NCBI RefSeq assembly: GCF_036226765.1
Contig: NZ_CP109017.1
Coordinates: 2,123,501-2,187,500 of the forward strand
Origin: Streptomyces sp. NBC_00670
GTDB lineage: Bacteria > Actinomycetota > Actinomycetes > Streptomycetales > Streptomycetaceae
Length of the DNA stretch: 64,000 nucleotides
Direction: 5' to 3'
Both the position numbers and the translations under genes were made by a program. Position 1 is the stretch's first letter. Each line of letters starts with the position of its first letter. Positions 7,939-15,401 of the stretch are shown piece by piece. The notes beneath the pieces were generated by a model. The model had not been told where the DNA came from and ran no database searches. It saw only the letters and a program-made list of their open reading frames with translations.

Positions 7939-8634
7939 TCAGCGTTCCAGGACCACCCGGCCGCCCACCTCCACCCACCCCTCCGGCTGTGGCGCGGTGA
8001 GGAGTTGGGAGCCCCTGCCCTGGGTGATGTTGAGGGCTCGGCCCAGTTGGGCGGTGAGGAGGAGGGCAGCGGCGCCCGTCGCCTCGTCCTCCTCGATCCC
8101 GTCGTTGCGGCCCGGGAACGCGCGGGCGCGGACGCGGCCGGCCGGCTCGTCCTGCCAGGCCCAGGCGTAGATCGTCCCCCAGACTTCGTCCGGGGGGACC
8201 CCCATCTCGCTTCGCTCCCCTGACGGTGGCACCGGCAGCGCGTCGATCTCCGTCGCCGTCGCGTACTGGCGCAGTGTGCGGGGCGGGGCCCACTCCGGGC
8301 GGGCCTCGATCCACGTGAACTCGCCGTCCAGGCGAGTGCCCACCGTGCCCGCGGGGGTGACCAGTTCGGGGACGTCCAGGAGCCAGGCCGTGCCGACGCA
8401 GGGGTGGCCGGCGAAGGGGAGGCGCAGGGTGGGGGTGTAGATGTCGATGACTCCGCGCTCGGGGTCGTCGACGAAGACGGTTTCGCTGAAGCCGAGTTTC
8501 GCGGCGAGGGTCTGGCGGTCGTCGCGGTCCGGGAGGAGCGAGCCGTTGCGGACGACGGCGAGTTCGTTGCCGTAGCCGGCGGTTGGTCCGCAGAAGACGC
8601 GGAGGACGTCGTAGTCGGTCACGGGGGGATTCAA
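7939..8634 (-). CDS. PhzF-family epimerase/isomerase-like protein
   Basis: A 231-residue member of the PhzF/diaminopimelate-epimerase-like fold. Visible family marks are YDVLRVFC, GYGNELAVV, the catalytic-Glu segment KLGFSETVFV, RLPFAGHPCVGTAW and the second-domain DEATGAAALLLTAQLGR. It is shorter than typical PhzF (~260-300). The middle holds a foreign-looking stretch, SGERSEMGVPPDEV, encoded by a hairpin element (8176-8220). Substrate unknown; most genomic PhzF paralogues have no role in phenazine synthesis. It is convergent with the DUF397 gene, 7 bases apart. Confidence 0.82.
   Translation of the reverse strand: MNPPVTDYDVLRVFCGPTAGYGNELAVVRNGSLLPDRDDRQTLAAKLGFSETVFVDDPERGVIDIYTPTLRLPFAGHPCVGTAWLLDVPELVTPAGTVGTRLDGEFTWIEARPEWAPPRTLRQYATATEIDALPVPPSGERSEMGVPPDEVWGTIYAWAWQDEPAGRVRARAFPGRNDGIEEDEATGAAALLLTAQLGRALNITQGRGSQLLTAPQPEGWVEVGGRVVLER
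8176..8220 (-). repeat. GC-rich hairpin mini-element inside the PhzF coding sequence
   Basis: On the plus strand CCCCC-A-GAC-TTC-GTC-C-GGGGG (8176-8196) folds as a stem-loop. It is followed by ACCCCCATCTCGCTTCGCTC, read as GAGCGAAGCGAGATGGGGGT on the minus strand. From general familiarity, this GAGCGAAGCGA plus GGGGGTCCCCCC combination recurs in Streptomyces intergenic DNA. Here it sits in frame and adds about 13 residues to the protein. Confidence 0.55.
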
Positions 8635-8696
8635 CCATCGGAGGGCTGGGGGTGAGGGTTTCGCCCCCGCGGCGGAGCCGCGCAGACAACACAGCC

Positions 8697-8721
8697 CCGC
8701 GCCCCTTACGGCGGGGCGCGG
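8697..8721. terminator. Stem-loop between phzF-like gene and efe operon
   Basis: CCGCGCCCC (8697-8705) pairs with GGGGCGCGG (8713-8721) across a 7-base loop. It lies in the 313-base gap between two divergent genes, so it more likely insulates or belongs to a repeat than terminates either one. The remainder of the gap (8722-8870) holds TTGACT-like elements but no gene. Confidence 0.45.
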
Positions 8722-8870
8722 CCCCTGTGATGTGTGTCACCCGAGTCGGGGCGCCCACCAGGGGACTTGACCCCGGCTTGACTTCGACTTGGGGGCGATT
8801 TTTCGCCAGTGAGATCTGGGCGTGTCTGTGATCCTTCTGTGAGAGGTGAATCACGACTCCTGCGGGTATG

Positions 8871-8909
8871 ACTGAGGTAATCCTCAGTTAAGTTAGGTCA
8901 GCCTCACCT
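8871..8909 (+). promoter_or_regulatory. efe operon operator region: iron box plus adjacent inverted repeat
   Basis: TTAGGTCAGCCTCACCT (8893-8909) matches the DtxR/DmdR iron-box consensus TTAGGTNAGNCTNACCT well. Immediately upstream is a perfect inverted repeat, ACTGAGG-TAAT-CCTCAGT (8871-8888), which may be a second regulator site or a further divergent half-box. The region ends 38 bases before the start of efeO. Low iron should derepress the operon. Confidence 0.78.
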
Positions 8910-8947
8910 GCCGGTGCGGCCCCGTTGCCCTGGAGCCTGGAGCCCTG

Positions 8948-10087
8948 ATGCGAGCCGTCCGTCTCTCCGTCGTCACCGCCGTCGCCACCACGGCGGCCCT
9001 GACCGCCCTCACGGGGTGCACCGAGAAGAGCGACGCCAAGGACGGCGACGCGATCCAGGTGACCGCCGCCGACTCCACCTGCGACACCTCCGCCAAGTCC
9101 GTGCCCGCCGGGCAGGTCACGCTGCGGATCGAGAACAAGGGGTCCAGGGCGACCGAGGTCGAGATCCTCTTCCCGGACGACCGGATCGTGTCCGAAAAGG
9201 AGAACATCGGGCCCGGGACGAAGTACACGCTGACCGCCGAGGTCAAGGCCGGCTCGTACGAGATCGCCTGCCGGCCCGGCATGAAGGGCCACGGCGTCCG
9301 CCAGAAGCTCACCGTCACCGGCGGCGGCAAGACCGCCAAGCGCGACCCGAAGCTCGACAAGGCCGTCGCCGCCTACCGCGAGTACGCGCAGGAGCAGGCC
9401 GACGCCACGCTGCCCAAGGTCGAGACCTTCGTGAAGGCGATCAAGGACGGCGACCTGGAGGCGGCCAAGAAGGCGTACGCGCCCTCCCGCATCGGCTGGG
9501 AGCGCACCGAGCCCGTGGCCGAGTCCTTCGGCGACATCGACCCCAAGGTCGACGTCCGCGCCGACGGCCTCGAAGAGGGCCAGAAGTGGACCGGCTGGCA
9601 CCGGTTGGAGAAGGCCCTCTGGGAGGACAAGAAGATCGGCAAGGCGGAGAAGTCGCTCGCCGATCAGCTCGTCACCGACCTCACCGACTGGCAGAAGCGG
9701 GTCGGCAAGGCCGAGATCACCCCCACCTCCATGGCCAACGGTGCCAAGGAGCTCCTCGACGAGGTCGCCACCGGCAAGGTCACCGGTGAGGAGGAGCGGT
9801 ACTCGCACACCGACCTCGTCGACTTCAAGGCCAACGTCGAGGGCGCCCAGAAGTCGTACGAGCTGCTCAAGCCCGTCGCCGAGAAGAACGACTCCGCGCT
9901 CACCGCCGAACTGGACAAGCAGTTCGCCGCGTTGAACAAGCTGCTCGACAAGTACCGCCCGAACACGGACTCCTACGACTTCACCTCCTACGACCAGGTC
10001 GGCAAGAGCGACCGCAAGGAGCTGTCGGACGCGGTCAACGCGCTCGCCGAGCCGCTCTCCAAGCTCGCCGCCGCCGTCGTCAAGTAG
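8948..10087 (+). CDS. efeO: EfeO: iron-binding lipoprotein of the EfeUOB system (cupredoxin + M75)
   Basis: A 379-residue exported protein. The signal peptide ends in lipobox LTGC (near residue 24), so it should be membrane-anchored outside. Residues ~35-125 are an EfeO-type cupredoxin domain (SVPAGQVTLRIENKG, YEIACRPGMKGHG). Residues ~130-379 are the imelysin/peptidase M75 domain with motif GWHRLEKALWE, whose HxxE is the family's metal-binding signature. EfeO captures iron for the EfeU permease. It is first in the operon efeO-efeB-efeU, 34-48 bases ahead of efeB depending on the start, and behind an iron box. Confidence 0.92.
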   Translation: MRAVRLSVVTAVATTAALTALTGCTEKSDAKDGDAIQVTAADSTCDTSAKSVPAGQVTLRIENKGSRATEVEILFPDDRIVSEKENIGPGTKYTLTAEVKAGSYEIACRPGMKGHGVRQKLTVTGGGKTAKRDPKLDKAVAAYREYAQEQADATLPKVETFVKAIKDGDLEAAKKAYAPSRIGWERTEPVAESFGDIDPKVDVRADGLEEGQKWTGWHRLEKALWEDKKIGKAEKSLADQLVTDLTDWQKRVGKAEITPTSMANGAKELLDEVATGKVTGEEERYSHTDLVDFKANVEGAQKSYELLKPVAEKNDSALTAELDKQFAALNKLLDKYRPNTDSYDFTSYDQVGKSDRKELSDAVNALAEPLSKLAAAVVK

Positions 10088-10135
10088 GGCACGGAGAGAG
10101 AAGAGAGCAGCGACACAGAGGTGGGAGAGAGCGGG

Positions 10136-11461
10136 ATGGCGGAGATCTCCGGGGAGCCGGGTCCGGGCACGGACACGGGCACGGACACGGACAGCGGTGC
10201 GGGGTCCGGCCCCGCCGCTCCCGCACCCTCCCGGCGGGCCCTGCTCGGCTGGGGCGGGGCCGGGCTCGCGCTCGGGGCCGCCGTGGCCGGAGGTGCCGTG
10301 GCGATGGCCGAGGCGGGGGACGGCATGGACCCGGCCGGTGCCGACACCGGCGGCGCCGTCGCCTTCCACGGCACGCACCAGGCCGGCATCGCCACCGCCG
10401 TCCAGGACCGGCTGCACTTCGCCGCGTTCGACGTGAAGACCGAGGACCGGGCCGCGTTCGTCCAGCTCCTGAAGGACTGGACGGCCGCCGCGCGGCGGAT
10501 GACCGCCGGGAAGACCGTCGGCGACGGCGCCTACGGCGGGCTCGCCGAGGCACCGCCGGACGACACCGGCGAGGCGCTCGGCCTCAACCCCTCCCGGCTG
10601 ACGCTGACCATCGGCTTCGGCCCCTCCCTCTTCGAGAAGTTCGACCTCGCCGACCGGCGGCCCGAAGCCCTCGTCGACCTGCCGAAGTTCCCCGGCGACA
10701 ACCTGGAGAAGTCCCGCACCGGCGGCGACCTGTGCGTCCAGGCCTGCGCGGACGACCCCCAGGTCGCCGTGCACGCGATCCGCAACCTCGCCCGCATCGG
10801 CTTCGGCAAGGTCGCCATCCGCTGGTCCCAGCTCGGTTTCGGCAAGACCTCCTCCACCACCCCGGGCGCCCAGACGCCCCGCAACCTCTTCGGCTTCAAG
10901 GACGGCACCCGCAACATCGCGGGGGACGAGACCGGCCGGCTGAAGAAGTACGTATGGGTCGGGGACGGCGACGGCGGCAAGACGGACGCGTGGATGAACG
11001 GCGGCTCGTACCTCGTCGCCCGGCGCATCCGGATGAACATCGAGGTGTGGGACCGGACCTCGCTGCAGGAGCAGGAGGACGTCTTCGGCCGCGACAAGGG
11101 CGAGGGCGCCCCCGTCGGCAAGGCCGAGGAGCACGACCCGCCGTTCCTGAAGGCGATGAAGCCCGACGCGCACGTGCGGCTCGCGCACCCCGACGCCAAC
11201 GACGGCATCACCATCCTGCGCCGGGGCTACTCCTTCACCGACGGCACCGACGGCCTCGGCCGGCTCGACGCCGGACTGTTCTTCCTGGCCTATCAGCGCG
11301 ACCCCCGCAAGGGTTTCATCCCGCTCCAGCGCAAGCTGTCCGCGTCCGACGCGCTCAATGAGTACATCCAGCACGTGGGTTCGGCGGTCTTCGCGATCCC
11401 GCCCGGCGTCCGCGACGCGGACGACTGGTGGGGCCGGGCGCTGTTCTCCGAGGAGGCGTAG
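10136..11461 (+). CDS. efeB: EfeB: Tat-exported DyP-type heme peroxidase / deferrochelatase
   Basis: A 441-residue DyP peroxidase. The N-terminal SRRALLGWGGAG followed by a hydrophobic Ala/Gly stretch is a twin-arginine signal. The diagnostic GxxDG motif appears as GFKDGTRNIAG (about residue 255), holding the distal catalytic Asp. The segment VRLAHPDANDG contains the likely proximal heme His. The enzyme oxidises Fe2+ or heme in the EfeUOB pathway outside the membrane. ATG 10136 is preferred over GTG 10121 because GGGAGAG lies six bases ahead of it. An unusual TGTD/GTG-rich acidic tail precedes the Tat signal. Confidence 0.92.
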   Translation: MAEISGEPGPGTDTGTDTDSGAGSGPAAPAPSRRALLGWGGAGLALGAAVAGGAVAMAEAGDGMDPAGADTGGAVAFHGTHQAGIATAVQDRLHFAAFDVKTEDRAAFVQLLKDWTAAARRMTAGKTVGDGAYGGLAEAPPDDTGEALGLNPSRLTLTIGFGPSLFEKFDLADRRPEALVDLPKFPGDNLEKSRTGGDLCVQACADDPQVAVHAIRNLARIGFGKVAIRWSQLGFGKTSSTTPGAQTPRNLFGFKDGTRNIAGDETGRLKKYVWVGDGDGGKTDAWMNGGSYLVARRIRMNIEVWDRTSLQEQEDVFGRDKGEGAPVGKAEEHDPPFLKAMKPDAHVRLAHPDANDGITILRRGYSFTDGTDGLGRLDAGLFFLAYQRDPRKGFIPLQRKLSASDALNEYIQHVGSAVFAIPPGVRDADDWWGRALFSEEA

Positions 11462-11465
11462 CACC

Positions 11466-12338
11466 GTGTTCTCCAACTATCTGATCGGTCTGCGCGAAGG
11501 GCTGGAGGCCAGCCTCGTCGTCTGCATCCTGATCGCCTACCTGGTCAAGACCGGCCGCCGGGACGCCCTGCGGCCCATCTGGACCGGCATCGCCATCGCG
11601 ATCGCCCTCGCGCTCGGCTTCGGCTGCGTGCTGGAGTTCGGCTCCCAGGAGCTGACGTTCCAGGCGCAGGAGGCGCTCGGCGGCTCGCTGTCGATCGTCG
11701 CGGTGGGCCTGGTGACGTGGATGGTCTTCTGGATGCGGCGCACCGCCCGCCACCTCAAGTCCGAACTGCACGGCAAGCTCGACGCCGCCCTCGCGATGGG
11801 TACCGGCGCGCTGGTCGCCACCGCGTTCCTCGCGGTGGGCCGGGAGGGCCTGGAGACCGCGCTGTTCGTGTGGGCGTCGGTGCACGCGGCCGGTGACGGC
11901 ACCCCGCGCCCGCTGATCGGCGTCGCCCTGGGCCTGGCCAGCGCGGTGCTGCTGGGCTGGCTGTTCTACCGGGGAGCGGTGCGGATCAACCTCGCCAAGT
12001 TCTTCACCTGGACCGGCGGCATGCTCGTCGTCGTCGCCGCGGGCGTCCTCGCGTACGGCGTCCACGACCTCCAGGAGGCGGACATCATCCCCGGGCTGAC
12101 CAGCCTCGCCTTCGACATCAGCGGCACGATCCCGCCGGACAGCTGGTACGGCACCCTGCTCAAGGGCGTGTTCAACTTCCAGCCCGACCCGACGGTGCTC
12201 CAGTCGGTGGTGTGGGTGCTGTACCTGGTCCCGGCGCTCGCGCTGTTCCTGGCCCCGGTAGGGTTCGCCTCCGGGAAGGGGAAGGTGAAGGCGCCTGATG
12301 ACCAGGGATCGCGGACCTCGAAGGCTTCGCAGGCTTGA
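11466..12338 (+). CDS. efeU: EfeU: FTR1-family iron permease
   Basis: A 290-residue, seven-helix membrane protein starting at GTG 11466, four bases after the efeB stop. It carries both iron-relay motifs of the FTR1/EfeU family: REGLEAS in helix 1 and REGLET in helix 4 (REXXE type). Conserved TGGMLVVVAAGVLAYGVHDLQE lies towards the C-terminus, followed by a short basic tail. It moves iron delivered by EfeO and EfeB across the membrane. Gene order O-B-U differs from U-O-B in E. coli. The last 41 bases overlap the next gene. Confidence 0.93.
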   Translation: MFSNYLIGLREGLEASLVVCILIAYLVKTGRRDALRPIWTGIAIAIALALGFGCVLEFGSQELTFQAQEALGGSLSIVAVGLVTWMVFWMRRTARHLKSELHGKLDAALAMGTGALVATAFLAVGREGLETALFVWASVHAAGDGTPRPLIGVALGLASAVLLGWLFYRGAVRINLAKFFTWTGGMLVVVAAGVLAYGVHDLQEADIIPGLTSLAFDISGTIPPDSWYGTLLKGVFNFQPDPTVLQSVVWVLYLVPALALFLAPVGFASGKGKVKAPDDQGSRTSKASQA

Positions 12339-13299
12339 CCGGAGCGCACTGCTCGCGGCGTCGGTGACCGTGCTGTCGTTGACGGCGAGCGGGTGCGTGG
12401 TGGTGCACGGGGAGCGCGAGGTGCTCCCGGCCGCCACGAAGGGGGAGGCGGCGAAGGCGCTCAAGGCTTTCCTGACCGCCTACAACAAGGCGCAGCGGGC
12501 CAACGACCGTTCCCTGGACGCCGGTCACGTCTCCGGTGCGCTCGGCGACATCGACGGCGCCAAGCTCAAGGCGGGGCACGTGACGGCCCCGGACGGCAAC
12601 TCCTCGTACAAGGCGCTGGAGCTGACCGACACGACGTACACGATCCCGAAGAAGGCGGGCTGGCCGCGCTGGTTCGTCGCCGACTCGGCCTCCAACCGCG
12701 GCAGCAGCCGCTGGCTGCTCGTCTTCACCCGCACCGGCGCGGACGACGCCTGGCGGGTGACCTATCTGACGGTCGTCGCCGCCGACGACGTACCCGTCTT
12801 CAAGAAGGACGCCGACGGCTTCGCGGAGCCCGTACCCGCTGGTGACCCGGCGCTCGCGGTGGCGCCGGGCAAGCTCCCGGCACGGTACGCGGACTATCTG
12901 CGGGACGGCGGCGACACGTTCGCCTCCGGTGCCTACACCAACGCGCTGCGGGACGCCCGCAAGAAGAACGCGAGCCGGCCCGGGCTCGCCCGCCAGTACC
13001 AGGACGAGGCGCTCACCGGCGGCGCGTACACCCCGCTGGGGCTGCGCACGAAGGACGGGGCGGCGCTGGTGTTCTTCGCGACCCGGCACTACGAGAAGCA
13101 GACGGCCGCGAAGGGGGTCAGCCTCACGGTGACCGACCCCAGCATCAAGGCGCTGATGAAGGGCGAGCCGAAGCAGTCGCTGACGCTGGGGTACGTCTCG
13201 AACCAGGCGGTCCTGGACCCGGCGAAGGGCGCGGGCGACGAGGGGAAGGTCCGGTTCCTGGGACGGGTGGCGGGACTGACGGGAGCGAAGGGCGGATAG
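12298..13299 (+). CDS. Putative lipoprotein co-encoded with the efe operon
   Basis: A 333-residue exported protein. A basic N-terminus, hydrophobic core and LTASGC lipobox (Cys near residue 33) predict a lipoprotein. The mature part has no domain I can name. It looks like two similar alpha/beta halves, one around AFLTAYNKAQRANDRSLDAG and the other with DGAALVFFATRHYEKQTAAKG, of the kind seen in NTF2-like exported proteins. The ATG lies 41 bases inside efeU, in another frame, which suggests translational coupling and a role in the same envelope process. It is not part of the known EfeUOB set. Confidence 0.75.
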   Translation: MTRDRGPRRLRRLDRSALLAASVTVLSLTASGCVVVHGEREVLPAATKGEAAKALKAFLTAYNKAQRANDRSLDAGHVSGALGDIDGAKLKAGHVTAPDGNSSYKALELTDTTYTIPKKAGWPRWFVADSASNRGSSRWLLVFTRTGADDAWRVTYLTVVAADDVPVFKKDADGFAEPVPAGDPALAVAPGKLPARYADYLRDGGDTFASGAYTNALRDARKKNASRPGLARQYQDEALTGGAYTPLGLRTKDGAALVFFATRHYEKQTAAKGVSLTVTDPSIKALMKGEPKQSLTLGYVSNQAVLDPAKGAGDEGKVRFLGRVAGLTGAKGG

Positions 13300-13337
13300 G
13301 GCGGCGACCCAAGGGGTGGCTAGAGGATCTTTTCGGC

Positions 13338-14147
13338 TCAGGCGCCGTGCGGCCAGGTCGTCTCGAACGCGTCGGCGTCCTCGGCTCCCACGTGATGGCG
13401 GGCGCAGGCGTCGGTGAGCGCCTCCAGCAGGCTCAGCGGGTCCGGCAGCGGGTGTTCGGGGCCGCGTACCCACTCCACGCGCTCCTCGCCCGGCAGCGCG
13501 GCCGGCGGTACGAGGACGTAGGAGCCCCGGCAGTGCCAGCGCAGTCCGGGATGCTCGTCCATCGTCTCGGGGTGGCAGTCCAGCGCGCACGGCCACCACT
13601 CGTCCTCGTCCTGAGGGGTGCCGCGGGTGAGGGTGAAGAACATCATCCGCCCCTCCCCCGTGCCGGCCCCGCCGCCGGTGACCGCGACCGGACCCACCTC
13701 GACGCCGGCCGCCAGCAGCCGGTCCAGGGCCTCCCGGCCGGCCTCGCGCGGCACGTCGAGCACGTCGTGGGTCATGCCGGTGGCGGTGATGAAGTTGGCG
13801 TCCGGCTGGTGCCTGGCCCAGCGCTCGACCTGGGCCCTGTCGGTGGTCGACTGGGTCTGCCAGGCCCAGGAGACGGGGTGCCGGGCGGGGGTGGGACAGC
13901 CGACGCGGTCGCAGGAACAGCGGTAGCCGACGGGGTGTGCGGCGGGGGCCAGCGGGAGTCCGGCGGCGGCCGTGGCGAGCAGCAGGTCCTCCCGGCCGCC
14001 GTCGCCGACGGCGGTTTCGTCCGTGTGGCCGCCACGCATCCACTGGGAGATCCGGGCGAACCTGCCCTGCCCGCCCGCGCGGCGGCCGAACCCTGCGCTC
14101 ATCGATCTCCTCACCTGGGTACGGAATGCCTCGGCATGCTCAGACAT
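13338..14147 (-). CDS. Short bifunctional DNA primase/polymerase (Prim-Pol) domain protein
   Basis: A 269-residue protein with an archaeo-eukaryotic primase-like (Prim-Pol) domain. Marks are a Cys-rich segment GYRCSCDRVGCPTPARHP, ATGMTHDVLDVPREAG with the DxxD acidic pair in the catalytic position, and a following VTGGGAGTGEGRMMFF. There is no helicase domain, so it is the short, stand-alone actinobacterial form found outside plasmids. Start ATG 14147 follows GGAGC; ATG 14165 and ATG 14102 are alternatives. Stand-alone Prim-Pols may act in repair or lesion bypass. No replication genes lie nearby. Confidence 0.78.
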   Translation of the reverse strand: MSEHAEAFRTQVRRSMSAGFGRRAGGQGRFARISQWMRGGHTDETAVGDGGREDLLLATAAAGLPLAPAAHPVGYRCSCDRVGCPTPARHPVSWAWQTQSTTDRAQVERWARHQPDANFITATGMTHDVLDVPREAGREALDRLLAAGVEVGPVAVTGGGAGTGEGRMMFFTLTRGTPQDEDEWWPCALDCHPETMDEHPGLRWHCRGSYVLVPPAALPGEERVEWVRGPEHPLPDPLSLLEALTDACARHHVGAEDADAFETTWPHGA

Positions 14148-14228
14148 GCTCCATGGTCCCACCATCCTCCGCCTTCGGTGGCCGGAGTCCGTATCCGGGG
14201 GTCTTTGCGGGGGTCCGTCGGGTGCCCT

Positions 14229-15230
14229 TCACTCGTCCGAGTGCCGGGGCGGCCAGGCGTCGCCCCAGTCCGCGTCGCGGGCCGCCCGGTACAGGGGGCC
14301 GTGCCGCTTGGTGACCGTCTCGCGGCGCAGCGCCTCGTCCGGGGCGCACAGGTCGAGCAGTACCTGACCCTTGCGGATCTGGGGGCGGCGGACGACGCGG
14401 TGGGGTGCCGGGGTCGCGGGCTCGCGCGTGGCGGCGACGTAGCTGAACTTCTCGTCCTCGTACGGCAGTGAGCCGCCCTTGATCTGGCGGTGCAGCGAGG
14501 AGCGGCTGACCCGGGCGGCGAAGTGGCACCAGTCCTCGCCGGGGACGATCGGGCAGCGGGCGCTGTGCGGGCAGGGCGCGGCGACGCGCAGCCCGGCGGC
14601 GATCAGCCGGTCGCGGGCCTCGATGATCCGGCCGTAGCCGTCCGGGGTGCCGGGCTCGACGATCACCACGGTCCGCCCGGTGGCCGCCGCGGCGTCGACG
14701 ACGTGGGCGCGGTCGGCGTCGGTCAGCTCGCCGAGGACGTAGGAGACGGTGACGAGGTCGGTGGGGTCGAGGGCGAGCCCCTGCCCGATGCGGGCGCGCC
14801 GCCACTCGGCGGCCTTGAGCGCGGGGTGGGCGGCGGCGATCTCCCGGCCGAGCGCGAGGGCGGGCTCGGCCCAGTCCAGGACGGTGACCGGGCGTTCCCG
14901 GGGCCAGGTGGCGGCGGTGGCCCAGGTGGCGGCGCCGGTGCCGCCGCCGATGTCGGTGTGGCTGCCGGGGGTCCAGTCCGGGGCGGCCGCGGCGAGGGCG
15001 CCGAGGGCGGCGCGGACGGCCTCGAAGGTGGCGGGCATCCGGTAGGCGGCGTACGCGACGACGTCCGCGCGGTCCCGCAGGACCGGGGTGTGGGTCGGGG
15101 TACGGCCCCGGTAGCTGGCGATGAGCCGGTCGACGGCGGTGGCGGCCCGGCGGGGCGGCAGACCGTCGAGGAGGTGGGCGAGGGTGGTGCGGAGGGTGTC
15201 CTCGGCGGAGGCGGGGGCGGCGGGGTTCAC
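14229..15230 (-). CDS. Rsm22-family ribosomal small-subunit assembly methyltransferase-like protein
   Basis: A 333-residue protein with a class I SAM fold (HTDIGGGTGAATWA for SAM binding, VTVLDWAEPAL, DLVTVSYVLGELT). The C-terminal part has Cys ligands in PCPHSARCP and DWCHF plus a later LLDLC, the four-Cys Fe-S or zinc pattern of Rsm22. Yeast and mitochondrial Rsm22 assist small ribosomal subunit assembly. The start is a GTG at 15230. It is 81 bases downstream of the Prim-Pol start, on the same strand, and divergent from the aldo/keto reductase. Confidence 0.87.
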   Translation of the reverse strand: MNPAAPASAEDTLRTTLAHLLDGLPPRRAATAVDRLIASYRGRTPTHTPVLRDRADVVAYAAYRMPATFEAVRAALGALAAAAPDWTPGSHTDIGGGTGAATWATAATWPRERPVTVLDWAEPALALGREIAAAHPALKAAEWRRARIGQGLALDPTDLVTVSYVLGELTDADRAHVVDAAAATGRTVVIVEPGTPDGYGRIIEARDRLIAAGLRVAAPCPHSARCPIVPGEDWCHFAARVSRSSLHRQIKGGSLPYEDEKFSYVAATREPATPAPHRVVRRPQIRKGQVLLDLCAPDEALRRETVTKRHGPLYRAARDADWGDAWPPRHSDE

Positions 15231-15308
15231 GTGCGGAATTGTAGGGAGCCGCCCCTGCCCTCCCCGTCCCCAGGGGCTGCGCCCCCGAAGGAGCGAGGGC
15301 GGCTTCGC

Positions 15309-15339
15309 TTGACTTCGAGCGCGCTCGAAGTCCTAGCGT
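15309..15339 (+). promoter_or_regulatory. MerR-type promoter/operator of the aldo/keto reductase
   Basis: TTGACT (15309-15314) and TAGCGT (15334-15339) are separated by 19 bases, the over-long spacing typical of MerR-activated promoters. The spacer is built around the perfect 20-base palindrome ACTTCGAGCG/CGCTCGAAGT (15313-15332), the location where MerR dimers bind and twist DNA. No merR gene is adjacent, so the regulator is encoded elsewhere. Confidence 0.85.
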
Positions 15340-15401
15340 CGCGGGCGTTCGTCAGTGCTCACCGTACCGCCCGGTCCGCCGGGCAGGAGGAGTGTCCGCG
15401 C

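Noticed and set aside
7939..8634. Phenazine biosynthesis gene
   Set aside because: PhzF-like proteins are widespread outside phenazine pathways and no other phz gene is present.
8888..11476. 862-codon minus-strand open frame opposite efeO and efeB
   Set aside because: It is the antisense shadow of two well-supported genes; the translation is low-complexity and lacks motifs.
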